Shown piece by piece: positions 6,810-15,137 of a stretch of 35,070 nt of DNA; the first letter of the stretch is position 1; every line of letters begins with the position of its first letter. The DNA is taken from assembly GCA_051881655.1 (NCBI GenBank), contig JBJEQH010000175.1, positions 1-35,070 of the forward strand, in the 5' to 3' direction. The notes under the pieces are model-generated. The model did not search any database and had not been told where the DNA came from. It saw nothing but the letters and a program-made list of their open reading frames with translations. This DNA comes from Heritagella sp051881655. GTDB lineage: Bacteria > Bacillota > Clostridia > Oscillospirales > Acutalibacteraceae. The position numbers and the translations under genes were made by a program.

Positions 6810-7280
6810 ATGTTGGAAGTTGGAACAAAAGCCCCCGATTTTACCCTGCCGGATCAAAACGGACAGCCCGTTTCCCTGTCGGATTTTCGCGAAAAAAAGG
6901 TCGTCCTCTATTTCTATCCCAAGGACAACACCCCCGGCTGCACCCGGCAGGCCTGCGCCTTCGCGGCCGGCTACGAGGCGTTTCAAAAGCTGGACGTGGC
7001 CGTTATCGGCATCAGCAAGGACAGCGTGTCCTCCCATCTCAAATTTGTCCAGAAGTACAACCTGCCTTTCCTGCTGCTGGCCGATCCGGACCGAACCGCC
7101 ATTGAGGCCTACGGCGTATGGCAGGAGAAAAAGCTGTACGGCAAAACCAGCATGGGCGTGGTTCGCACCACCTATCTGATTGACGAACAGGGCATGATCG
7201 AAAAGGTGATGCCCAAGGTAAAGCCCGATACCAATGCCGCCGAGATTCTGGCCTGCCTGAATGGGGAGAAAGAATCATGA
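6810..7280 (+). CDS. bcp: Thioredoxin-dependent peroxiredoxin, PrxQ/Bcp type
   Basis: The product is 156 residues, typical for Bcp/PrxQ. It reduces hydrogen peroxide and organic or lipid hydroperoxides using thioredoxin. It shows APDFTLPDQNG, LYFYPKDNTPGCTRQAC with peroxidatic Cys44 and resolving Cys49 (the five-residue spacing of the intramolecular PrxQ mechanism), GISKDSVSSHLKF, and the GVVRTTYLIDEQG strand. AAGGAG eight bases upstream sets the ATG at 6810. It heads a three-gene operon: its stop overlaps the start of the rhodanese lipoprotein (ATGA), and yaaA follows three bases after that. The 179 bases before it hold no clear promoter, so read-through from 6260 is possible. Confidence 0.93.
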   Translation: MLEVGTKAPDFTLPDQNGQPVSLSDFREKKVVLYFYPKDNTPGCTRQACAFAAGYEAFQKLDVAVIGISKDSVSSHLKFVQKYNLPFLLLADPDRTAIEAYGVWQEKKLYGKTSMGVVRTTYLIDEQGMIEKVMPKVKPDTNAAEILACLNGEKES

Positions 7281-7660
7281 GACATCTGTTTCCCGCCATC
7301 GCCGCCATGCTCCTCCTTTTGGGCGGATGTGCAGGCTCGTCCCCGGGGCAAAACACCTACCAGTCCATTTCCCAGCAGGAGGCCAAGAACAAAATGGATA
7401 CCCAGGAGGTCCTCATCCTGGATGTCCGCGAACCGTCCGAATTTTCTCAGGGGCATATTCCCCATGCGGTTCTGTTTCCCGTGGGAACCATCACGGAGGA
7501 AACCGCCGCGGAGACAATTCCCGATAAAGATACCATCCTGCTGGTCTACTGCCGCAGCGGGAACCGCAGCAAACGGGCCTCTCAGATGCTGGCCGACCTG
7601 GGGTATTCCCATGTCTATGAATTCGGCGGAATCCAGACCTGGCCCTATGAATTGGAGTGA
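7277..7660 (+). CDS. Rhodanese-domain lipoprotein
   Basis: The product is 127 residues. Residues 1-18 are a lipoprotein signal with lipobox LLGGC (lipidated Cys18). Residues 30-127 are a single rhodanese domain: VLILDVREPSEFSQGHIPHA, and the active-site loop CRSGNRS with catalytic Cys92, ending EFGGIQTWPYELE. The six-residue CRSGNR loop fits sulfurtransferases of the PspE/GlpE size class. As a lipoprotein it faces outward from the membrane. Its start overlaps the bcp stop, implying coupled translation and a role in thiol or peroxide homeostasis alongside bcp and yaaA (inference). Confidence 0.9.
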   Translation: MRHLFPAIAAMLLLLGGCAGSSPGQNTYQSISQQEAKNKMDTQEVLILDVREPSEFSQGHIPHAVLFPVGTITEETAAETIPDKDTILLVYCRSGNRSKRASQMLADLGYSHVYEFGGIQTWPYELE

Positions 7661-7663
7661 CCT

Positions 7664-8428
7664 ATGAGAATTATCCTCTCCCCGGCCAAGAAAATGAACG
7701 TGGACGCGGATTCCCTCCCCTGGCAGGAGCTGCCCGCCTTCCTGCCGAAAACGGAGGAGCTCTTGAAAGTCCTGCAGGGGATGTCCGCGGAGGAACTGAA
7801 AAAGCTGTGGAAGTGCAACGACGCGATCGCACAGCAGAACATAGAGCGGCTGCGGCATATGGATCTGCACATGAATCTGACCCCGGCCATTCTGTCCTAT
7901 GAGGGGATCCAGTACCAGTACATGGCGCCCAGCGTGTTCACCGAGAGGGAACTTGCCTATGTGCAGGAGCACGTGCGCATTCTGTCGGGCTTTTACGGCA
8001 TTCTGCGCCCCTTTGACGGGGTTACGCCCTACCGGCTGGAAATGCAGGCAAAGCTGAGAGCCGGCGGAACCAAAGACCTGTATGCCTTCTGGGGGGACAG
8101 CCTTGCCAAAACCCTCCTGGGGGAAACGGACTGCATCCTCAACCTGGCCTCGAAGGAGTACAGCCAGTGTATCTCCCGTTTTCTGCCGGACTCCGTCCGC
8201 TTTATCACCTGCGTATTCGGTGAGGAAAAGGACGGCCGGATTTTGGAAAAGGGGACCCTGTGCAAGATGGCCCGGGGCGAGATGGTGCGCTATATGGCGG
8301 AAAACGAAATCCGGCAGCCGCAGCAGCTCGTCTTCTTTGACCGGCTGCAGTACCGGTACAGTCCGCCGCACTCGGATCCGAACACGTACGTCTTTTTAAA
8401 AAGCCAAAGCAAAACCGAAGTCTTCTGA
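7664..8428 (+). CDS. yaaA: Peroxide stress protein YaaA
   Basis: The product is 254 residues, matching YaaA (UPF0246/DUF328) from end to end: it opens MRIILSPAKKMN, and contains AILSYEGIQYQYM, ILSGFYGILRPFDGVTPYRLEM, KDLYAFWGDSLAK, LNLASKEYS, and RMARG-type segment CKMARGEMVRYM. In E. coli YaaA lowers free iron during peroxide stress and binds DNA. It lies three bases after the rhodanese gene and is followed at once by a strong terminator, so it is the last gene of a peroxide-defence operon. Confidence 0.93.
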   Translation: MRIILSPAKKMNVDADSLPWQELPAFLPKTEELLKVLQGMSAEELKKLWKCNDAIAQQNIERLRHMDLHMNLTPAILSYEGIQYQYMAPSVFTERELAYVQEHVRILSGFYGILRPFDGVTPYRLEMQAKLRAGGTKDLYAFWGDSLAKTLLGETDCILNLASKEYSQCISRFLPDSVRFITCVFGEEKDGRILEKGTLCKMARGEMVRYMAENEIRQPQQLVFFDRLQYRYSPPHSDPNTYVFLKSQSKTEVF

Positions 8429-8470
8429 AAAACCCCGCTTTCCCTTCGTATCGGGAAAGCGGGGTTTTTT
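8428..8470 (+). terminator. Strong intrinsic terminator after yaaA
   Basis: AACCCCGCTTTCCC (8431-8444) pairs with GGGAAAGCGGGGTT (8453-8466), followed by TTTTTT. Confidence 0.92.
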
Positions 8471-8577
8471 GCCTCTTTTCGTACCGTCCGGTACCCTTTT
8501 TCTTCGGGAAGTAAGAGGACGGAAACCGGGGTTCCCCGCCCTTTCGAAAAACAAAGGGCGGGCCGGATTCGGTTTTC

Positions 8578-9072
8578 TCAGGGTTCGATGGGTCTTCCGC
8601 AGTTCGGGCAGAATCGCTTTCCGACCGCCACCCGGGATCCGCAGTAGATGCAGAAGCCGCCGGCCGGGGCCGCGGGCTTTGCCGCCGGAGCGGGCGCCGG
8701 GGCTGCGGGTTTTGCCGCCGGGGCGGGCGCCGGAGCCGCAGGTCTTGCCGCCGGGGCGGGGGCCGGGGCCGCGGGCTTTACCGCCGGGGCAGGCACGGGA
8801 GCCGCGGGTCTTGCCGCTGCTTTTTCCTTCTTCCCCGGTTTTTTCCCTTCGGTCTTTTTACGGCGGAGCCTGGAAATGGCGAAAATCATCAGGGACAGCA
8901 CCACCAGAATCACCGCCGCCAGCGTCACCCACCGGTAGCTGACCGCCAGCATATATCCCATCCCTGTGTCCATCGTCAGCAGGTTATCGCCGGATACCGA
9001 CACCTGCATCCACACGGCCACTCCGCAGCAGATCAGCGTCAGAAGATAAAATCCATATTTTACGAATTTCAT
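8578..9072 (-). CDS. Two-TM protein with Pro/Ala repeats and C-terminal zinc ribbon
   Basis: The product is 164 residues with no family name I can give. Two membrane segments (about 6-27 and 47-68) flank a short external loop. A basic stretch (RLRRKKTEGKKPGKKEK) suggests that the rest is cytoplasmic. Four 11-residue repeats of the type PAAPAPAPAAK follow as an extended linker. The end is a zinc ribbon, CIYCG...CPNCG (two CxxC pairs about 12 residues apart). The ATG at 9072 overlaps the stop of the upstream gene (ATGA) and has GGAGG ahead of it, so translation is coupled. The same zinc-ribbon plus Pro/Ala-linker plus membrane design occurs, reversed, in the first gene of this cluster. Confidence 0.8.
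   Translation of the reverse strand: MKFVKYGFYLLTLICCGVAVWMQVSVSGDNLLTMDTGMGYMLAVSYRWVTLAAVILVVLSLMIFAISRLRRKKTEGKKPGKKEKAAARPAAPVPAPAVKPAAPAPAPAARPAAPAPAPAAKPAAPAPAPAAKPAAPAGGFCIYCGSRVAVGKRFCPNCGRPIEP
8665..8808. repeat. 33-bp tandem repeat encoding PAAPAPAPAAK
   Basis: Four 33-bp units and a partial fifth lie in frame inside the zinc-ribbon membrane protein gene. The encoded units are PAAPVPAPAVK, PAAPAPAPAAR, PAAPAPAPAAK, PAAPAPAPAAK and PAAP. Copy number could vary by slippage. Confidence 0.85.
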
Positions 9073-10589
9073 GCTTTCCGTTTCCTCCTTCCGCGGATAA
9101 ACAGGATCACATACACCACCATCAGTACCACGCCCACGGCGATGCACAGAATCCACACAAGGGCCTCGGCGCTGAACCAGGGCCGCTCCACATTTGCCGT
9201 GTAGCGGGTCTGGTTCCCGGCCCCATCGGTGGCCACCAGCTCAAAGGTGTTCGAGCCGATCCGCAGCCCGCACCGGATGCTGAAATACCCGGCCTGGGTC
9301 TCGACCGCCTCGCCGTTTAATGTCAGCACCGCGCCGCCCTCGGTATGGCCCTCCAGATACACATGGTCATCGGAGGTGGACCGGCCGTTCAGATCGTGCA
9401 GGATGGAAAGCTGCGGGGGCGTCGCGTCGATGTGCAGATCCTTTCCGTAGGTGCGCACATTGCCGTTTTCGTCCTTGATATAGAAGGCCACCCGGTTGTC
9501 GCCCTCCTCCATATCCACACGGTAATTCCCCGCCTCTTTGCTGTCCTCGCACAACAGCTCGCCGTTCAGGGCTGCGCTGACCGTGTAATTCCCGGTAAAG
9601 GCCACGTTCACCTGTACGGATTTGGTATTCAGCTGGTCGCCCTCGGGGAAGGTGACCGTCACGCTGTCAAAATTGCCGCGGGTGACGGTATAGCGCTGGA
9701 AATCACCGGTTCTTCCGTAGCGGACAGCCGCTACCGCCGCTTCCGCGGTATTCAGGTTCTGGGGGATTTCCACATACCAGTCGGCGGTCTGGGTCACATT
9801 CTCGTCCGCCAGCACTTCACCGTTTTCATCCCACACCATCACGCGGTAGCTGTCGGCCTCTTCCGACAGGTCCCACGTCAGCCACACATCATCGTCCATC
9901 ATGCGGGCCTGCACGCCGGACAGCTTTGACAGGCTGTCGTCTCTGCGGTAGGAGATCCGGGTATCGTCATACTGATACGCGTAGATCCCGCCGCTGCCGA
10001 TGGCCTTGAGATACAGGTAATAGTCGCCGCTGTCCAGCCCCGACAGGGAGAATTCGCCGTTTCCGGACGCCTTCCCCCGCAGGGAGGCGATCCGCTCCCC
10101 GCCGTAGTTGACCGGATCGGGCGCGGCCCAGATCTCCAGGGTCAGGTCCTCCTCGCTGTCCTCAATCTTCCAGGAGGCCGTCCCCTTGTCACCGCTGACC
10201 GATACCTGGAAGGATGTGATATTCATCCGCCCGGGCATCACACCGGAGTCCAGCGTGACAACCCCCAGGCCGTCGCCGCTGATTTTCACTTTCCACTCGC
10301 CCTTCTCCGCTTTGGGGAAGCAGAACAGCAATTCGCCCTCCCCGGCGTCGGCATCGGGCATATTCTCCAGATTGTACGTCTTTCCGCTGGGAGCGGTCAG
10401 GGTGACATCCGGCTGCTTTTCCGTGTTCTCCCACTGGATCTCAAAAACGTAGTTCGTTTTCTCCTCATCCAGTTTGATGGAGTACTCCTCTGTCTTTGCA
10501 AAAACGGAGGCAGACAGCAGGCACCCCATCCACACGGCCAGCAGACAAGCAGACACCAGCCGGCGGAGTTTTTTTCCGTATCGCTTCAT
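9069..10589 (-). CDS. Exported beta-domain (Fn3/Ig-like) protein with C-terminal membrane anchor
   Basis: The product is 506 residues. Residues 1-31 form a signal peptide (basic MKRYGKKLRR, hydrophobic core, cleavage after VFA). The body is beta-rich: a pre-peptidase-like domain around 35-120, repeated Fn3-like modules (for example LSGLDSGDYYLYLKAIG and VWLTWDLSEEADSYRVMVWD), and a final Ig-like module (LNGEAVETQAGYFSIRCGLR, NTFELVATDGAGN) of the kind seen in glucodextranase domain B. Residues about 472-497 are one transmembrane helix, then a basic tail RGRRKRKA. No catalytic motif is visible, so binding or scaffolding is likely. GGAGG eight bases before the ATG at 10589 sets the start. The gene begins 19 bases after the VWA gene and overlaps the zinc-ribbon gene. 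Confidence 0.85.
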   Translation of the reverse strand: MKRYGKKLRRLVSACLLAVWMGCLLSASVFAKTEEYSIKLDEEKTNYVFEIQWENTEKQPDVTLTAPSGKTYNLENMPDADAGEGELLFCFPKAEKGEWKVKISGDGLGVVTLDSGVMPGRMNITSFQVSVSGDKGTASWKIEDSEEDLTLEIWAAPDPVNYGGERIASLRGKASGNGEFSLSGLDSGDYYLYLKAIGSGGIYAYQYDDTRISYRRDDSLSKLSGVQARMMDDDVWLTWDLSEEADSYRVMVWDENGEVLADENVTQTADWYVEIPQNLNTAEAAVAAVRYGRTGDFQRYTVTRGNFDSVTVTFPEGDQLNTKSVQVNVAFTGNYTVSAALNGELLCEDSKEAGNYRVDMEEGDNRVAFYIKDENGNVRTYGKDLHIDATPPQLSILHDLNGRSTSDDHVYLEGHTEGGAVLTLNGEAVETQAGYFSIRCGLRIGSNTFELVATDGAGNQTRYTANVERPWFSAEALVWILCIAVGVVLMVVYVILFIRGRRKRKA

Positions 10590-10608
10590 GCTTCTCTCCT
10601 CCTTCTGC

Positions 10609-13600
10609 TCAGAACGTACTCTCAAAGTGGAACTTATCCCACAGCATCATGCCGCTGCTGTCGTACCAGGCACGGGCCCAGTCGTCATTGCAGTAGACCT
10701 TGACGGCCAGAATGGTGCCGTCCGATGTCGCGATGTCCCCGGTCAGCTCCAGACCGACGGTCTTGTTGTCCCAGTTCACATCGGCCCAGCTGCAACGCAG
10801 GTGCCCCTTGCCGCTCAGGCCGATCAGGGCGGACACGCCGTCCTGGTTCTGCCCGGCCCAGGTGACCGACACCTCTGCCTCCAAATCCCCGCCGATATCA
10901 ATCCCGGCGCAGGACAGCTCGGTGCCCACCCCGGCTTTCACCAGGAATTTTTTCGTGCTGATGCCGATTTCCGCACTGGCCATCTTCTGCTGCAGCAGTT
11001 CCAGGTCCGCGCTGATATCCAGCGACAGATCGCTGAAGTTCACGACCACCTCGGCATCGCTGATCTTGCCCAGCTCGCCCCAGCGGGTAATGCTGCGGGA
11101 GGCCCCGGTCTCCTTCCAGCCCAGCATCTTAAAGACATTGATGTCCGCTTCGGCCAGAACCTTCAGCACCACGTCCTTTTGGGTGATGGTCTCGTCACTG
11201 ATAAACAGCCCGCTGGCGCCGGACAGGCCGCCGCCCACCTTCGTCAGGTTGAATACCTTGAACAGCGGGATGCCGGGATCCATGGAAACCGCCACCTCCA
11301 GGCTGTCGGGATACCAGAAATACGAGGCGATCTTTATCTCGATGCTGTTTTCCTTCTGGGCATTGCCCAGGATGTTCTTCACACCGGGCAGCAGAATGGA
11401 CGTGTTGGCGCTCCAGTATTCATAGTCGGGGTCCAGCGAATTGATCTTCAGCCCCAATGCCTTGATGGGGAACATGAAGAAGGTCTTCTTATCCGGCAGC
11501 GTCAGCTGTACCTCGCCGCCAAAGCGCACATCGGTCGCGCCCAGCGCCACCGACAGAGAGCCGGTGATCGGGAATTTGGTCCAATCCCCCAGCTTATCCT
11601 CAAAGCTCTTCTCCATGGCTTCGCGGTCCTTCTTGGTGGATTTCACCCCGCCGGTCAGGGCCGAAATCAGGTTATCCTCGATATCCCCAAAATCCAGGGC
11701 CTCGGCGTCCAGCTGCAGCCGGTCGGTGTACAGCGTCACCTTGGCCGCGCCGATTTCCGTAAAGCCCGGGAATTTAATCGAGTAGTCGCGCAGCTCGTCG
11801 CTGATGGCCTGGGTATAGCCGCCGGTTCCAAAATCGGTATCCGACTCGCCCACGCTCATGGAGAACGCCCCGGTGCGCACCACCAGGTCCTTCCCGCCGA
11901 AGAGGTTCTCCGTAAAGGTGTGGCCCACCATCTGCTGCAGGGTGTTCCCGTTTTCCGCGGCCGCAACGGCCTGGGCGTAACTTGCATACAGCTTTCCGCT
12001 GCCCTCCACCGAGCCGCTGGCCCCCAGATACAGGGCCTCCTGCCCGACGGCGGACAGATTCTCATCACTCAGCTGATTATCGGGGGTGATGGTCAGCTCG
12101 CCGGTGCTGTACAAAAATCCGTTGATCGAGACATTGCCCGAGGCGGTCAGCTGGGTGCGGCTGCCGCTCTCGCTGGTCACGCCGATGTTGTCGGCCATAA
12201 TCAGCACGTTGCCCATCTGCACCGAGGTGACGGTACCGGCCCGGAAGACTCGGAAGCCGCTGTACAGCGTATCCACCCGGTTGTCGGGCAGCTGGGCCCG
12301 CACATCATAGCCGCCGGCCGTCAGGCTGCCCTTGAGGGTGCCGGTCAGCTCCCCGGCGTCCTTGACCTTTACATTGGTAAGGGCAATTCCGCCGATGCTC
12401 ACGGTCATGCCGTCCTGGAAGCCGGAACCGCGCACCGTCACCGGAACACCGTTCTGCAGATCCCCCTGGGAGGCGCTGCCCGGCGTGACGGCATACACGG
12501 CCAGATGATCTTCACTGACCGGGTAAATGCCGGTGTCCTCATCCACCTGCGTGACCTCTTCGCCCGAAATCCGATAGGCCTTCACGTCGTCCGCCGCATA
12601 GGCCGGCACCGCCACCGTCAGGCTGCGGGGATCGGTCTCCGGGTTTTCGGTCACCGTGTATTCAAAGCAGTAGTTATTGACAATATAGCGCTGCAGCAGC
12701 AGGTAAATGTCCGACAGCTCCGTCGAGGATTCCGCCGCGATAAACTTGCCGCCGGTGCTCTGGGCGATATTGCGCAGGTACGACTCGTTCACGTCGCCCA
12801 ATCCCACGGTGAAAATCGCCACGCCCTGCGCTTTGGCCTCCAGCAGCACCTCGGCCATTTCTTCGGTGGTGCCGCCGTCCTGGCCGTCGGTCAGCAGGAT
12901 GATCGCGCGGGTGCCGCCGGCCCCCTGCAGCTCACCCAGGGCGGTGCGGATGGCGCCGGAAATGTAGGTGCCGCCGCCGCTTCGCAGGCTGCGGATCCCG
13001 CTGATCAGCGTCGAGGGGGAATTGGTCAGGGGAACCGCCACCGAGGAACCCGATTCATAGGGGATCAGCGCCATGCGCTGGGTGGTGGTATCCATGTTAT
13101 CGGCGCAGGCTTCGGCCGCCAGCCGTGCCTCCTCAATGGGAGAGCCTTCCATACTGCCGCTGCAGTCCATGACCAGCGCGATCGAGACCTTTTCACTCTC
13201 CTGATCCTTGATCAGCTGGAAATCCTTAATCTGATACTGGGTATCAAACAGTTCAAAGTCACTCTCGGAGAAATCCCCCGCCGCGCCGAAGTTGTTGTCC
13301 TTCTCGCCGCTGATATTCACATAGGCCCGCACCGTGGGGTAATTCTCCGTATCAATTTTTCCGATCAGAACGGACAGCCGGTCATACTTCAGGGTGGAGG
13401 TGACAAAATTGGCCATGGTTCCGTTGATCGAATTCTGGCCCTGAACCGCCCCCACCACGTTCTGGCTCTGGGCGCTCACCAGGCGCTGCACCGCCGCCGT
13501 CAGGTTGGGATCGCTCTCGGCGGCCTCCAGCTTGTTATAGGCGTCCACCACTTCCTGCAGGGGCTCCCGGATGGGGGAATCCTCGCGCAGAATGCCGCAG

Positions 13601-15036
13601 TTGTCCACCACTTTCCAGATGTACTCCTTGGCCTGGTCGCGCTCGTCTGCCGCCAGGTACAGCTTGGCAATCTGCAGGTCGATCATGCCGCTGTCGTCGC
13701 CGGTCAGCGTTTTTTTCGACATCAGATAGTTGATCGCCCGGGTGATATCCAGATTGGCCGCCTGATCGCGCAGATCCTGCGCTTCGGTGATCAGCTGGTC
13801 ATATTTTTCCAGTTCCGAGGGCAGCTGGGTGTTCAGCTGGGAAGCCTCCAGCTCCTTCTGTTCGGCCTGCTGCAGCAGGGACTGGGCCTCGGGGTCCGTC
13901 GCGGGATCCGTACTGCTCTGCCCGTCCTTCACCTGCTGGGCAATCAGATCGGTGTAAATGACCAGGTTGCTCTCGCTGTTGTTCACATCCAGCAGCTGGC
14001 GGGCGTACTCCCTTGACTGGGTGTAATCCCCCATGCGGGTATAGTATTTCACCGCTACCAGCAGAACGTCCTCGTCCCCGGGGTACTGGAGCAGCAGCTG
14101 CTGAATCGTCGCCGAATCCAGGGCGCTCAGGTCCTCCTGGGTCAGGGCCTTGTCCAGCTTATACAGCTCGTCGGTGCGGCTGTCCATCACATCGCCGGCG
14201 CCCTGCTCGTCACAGATCTCGTATACCAGCTGCTCGATGCGTGCGCCGCGCTCGGCTTCCGTCATGGTGGGCGTGGCTGCCTCCTGGGTGATCCCCACCA
14301 GCGGCAGATTCTCGCCGCCCGTAATCAGCTCTCCGGTATCCTCGCTGATGCTCAGCCCCAATGCGCTGGCCGCCAGCGACCGGATTTCACGGACCCGGGT
14401 TTCCGTCTCAGGCTTGAGCGCCGCTTCTTTCAGAAGGCGGTTGGCCTCAAAATAGGTGGAAACATAATCGCGCTTGACCGCATCGGCCAGCAGCGTGATG
14501 ATCTCGCTGTCCTCCTCCGGGCACAGAGCGGCCTTCTGCAGGGCCGCCGCGCCGTCGCCGTCCAGCAGATAGCGGTACGCAAAATCCAGGTTGGTACGGC
14601 TCTCCTCGCTCACGGTCAGGGTCGAAACGGTCCCGGCCCCGGCGCACACCAGCCCGGCGGTCACCAGCGCCAGTACGCACCAGTGCCCCGCACTGCGCAC
14701 GATATGCAGCAGCCGGTGTCCCAGCAGGTCAATGGCAAAGAACAGGGCAAACACCCCGCACAGCGCCAGCATGGGCAGCCAGTCCAGGCCGCGTGTCCAG
14801 TTCTGGCCCCCCAGCAGGAAGAAAAGCACCCCCGCCAGAACAGCTGCAGCCGCCACCGCAATGGGGCCGGCCACCGGTTTTCTCTTCTCCGGCGCAGCGG
14901 GCGCCGGGGCAGGAGGCGGTACCGGGGGCATTCCCGTTGGGGGAACTGCCTGCGCCGCATCGGGCACCGAAGCGCCGCACCCGGGGCAGAAGCGCCTGCC
15001 CGGGGGGATCGGTTTGCCGCAATGAAGACAAATCAT
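10609..15036 (-). CDS. Giant zinc-ribbon, membrane-anchored VWA/TIG-domain protein
   Basis: The product is 1475 residues. Residues 1-21 are a zinc ribbon (C3LHC6...C17PGC20), followed by a Pro/Ala linker (25-50) and three hydrophobic segments between about 53 and 150, leaving the rest outside the cell. Residues about 150-600 are helical with TPR-like character and coiled-coil stretches. A VWA domain begins near 615 with MIDAS motif DCSGSM (Asp624, Ser626, Ser628), then GGGTYISGAI and LLTDGQDGG. Near 850-930 there is a TIG/IPT domain (VTVRGSGFQDGMTVSIGG). The last 540 residues are beta-rich and unlike anything I can name. It opens a three-gene cluster and has a GGAG-type ribosome site. Its function is unknown; adhesion or metal-dependent assembly of a surface complex is inference. 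Confidence 0.85.
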   Translation of the reverse strand: MICLHCGKPIPPGRRFCPGCGASVPDAAQAVPPTGMPPVPPPAPAPAAPEKRKPVAGPIAVAAAAVLAGVLFFLLGGQNWTRGLDWLPMLALCGVFALFFAIDLLGHRLLHIVRSAGHWCVLALVTAGLVCAGAGTVSTLTVSEESRTNLDFAYRYLLDGDGAAALQKAALCPEEDSEIITLLADAVKRDYVSTYFEANRLLKEAALKPETETRVREIRSLAASALGLSISEDTGELITGGENLPLVGITQEAATPTMTEAERGARIEQLVYEICDEQGAGDVMDSRTDELYKLDKALTQEDLSALDSATIQQLLLQYPGDEDVLLVAVKYYTRMGDYTQSREYARQLLDVNNSESNLVIYTDLIAQQVKDGQSSTDPATDPEAQSLLQQAEQKELEASQLNTQLPSELEKYDQLITEAQDLRDQAANLDITRAINYLMSKKTLTGDDSGMIDLQIAKLYLAADERDQAKEYIWKVVDNCGILREDSPIREPLQEVVDAYNKLEAAESDPNLTAAVQRLVSAQSQNVVGAVQGQNSINGTMANFVTSTLKYDRLSVLIGKIDTENYPTVRAYVNISGEKDNNFGAAGDFSESDFELFDTQYQIKDFQLIKDQESEKVSIALVMDCSGSMEGSPIEEARLAAEACADNMDTTTQRMALIPYESGSSVAVPLTNSPSTLISGIRSLRSGGGTYISGAIRTALGELQGAGGTRAIILLTDGQDGGTTEEMAEVLLEAKAQGVAIFTVGLGDVNESYLRNIAQSTGGKFIAAESSTELSDIYLLLQRYIVNNYCFEYTVTENPETDPRSLTVAVPAYAADDVKAYRISGEEVTQVDEDTGIYPVSEDHLAVYAVTPGSASQGDLQNGVPVTVRGSGFQDGMTVSIGGIALTNVKVKDAGELTGTLKGSLTAGGYDVRAQLPDNRVDTLYSGFRVFRAGTVTSVQMGNVLIMADNIGVTSESGSRTQLTASGNVSINGFLYSTGELTITPDNQLSDENLSAVGQEALYLGASGSVEGSGKLYASYAQAVAAAENGNTLQQMVGHTFTENLFGGKDLVVRTGAFSMSVGESDTDFGTGGYTQAISDELRDYSIKFPGFTEIGAAKVTLYTDRLQLDAEALDFGDIEDNLISALTGGVKSTKKDREAMEKSFEDKLGDWTKFPITGSLSVALGATDVRFGGEVQLTLPDKKTFFMFPIKALGLKINSLDPDYEYWSANTSILLPGVKNILGNAQKENSIEIKIASYFWYPDSLEVAVSMDPGIPLFKVFNLTKVGGGLSGASGLFISDETITQKDVVLKVLAEADINVFKMLGWKETGASRSITRWGELGKISDAEVVVNFSDLSLDISADLELLQQKMASAEIGISTKKFLVKAGVGTELSCAGIDIGGDLEAEVSVTWAGQNQDGVSALIGLSGKGHLRCSWADVNWDNKTVGLELTGDIATSDGTILAVKVYCNDDWARAWYDSSGMMLWDKFHFESTF

Positions 15037-15066
15037 AAGATTTCACTCCTCACATTTCGCAAAGTA

Positions 15067-15091
15067 CCGTTTTCCGCTCCTGGGAAAACGG
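15067..15091. repeat. Inverted repeat upstream of the VWA cluster
   Basis: CCGTTTTCC (15067-15075) pairs with GGAAAACGG (15083-15091). It lies 31 bp before the start of the giant VWA gene and after hypB. No T run follows on the minus strand, so it could be a leader hairpin or an operator. No clear promoter is visible in the 101-bp gap. Confidence 0.5.
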
Positions 15092-15137
15092 CCTGTCTAT
15101 CACATAAGGGATTTTTTCAGACCCCTGTTCGACCCGT

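Noticed and set aside
8665..8808. Tandem repeats considered as a CRISPR-like array
   Set aside because: The 33-bp units are contiguous without spacers and encode an in-frame Pro/Ala linker.
10474..14016. 1180-codon open frame on the plus strand
   Set aside because: It is antisense to the giant VWA gene, has low-complexity His/Gly/Gln/Leu composition typical of a shadow frame in GC-rich DNA, and no ribosome site or domain.
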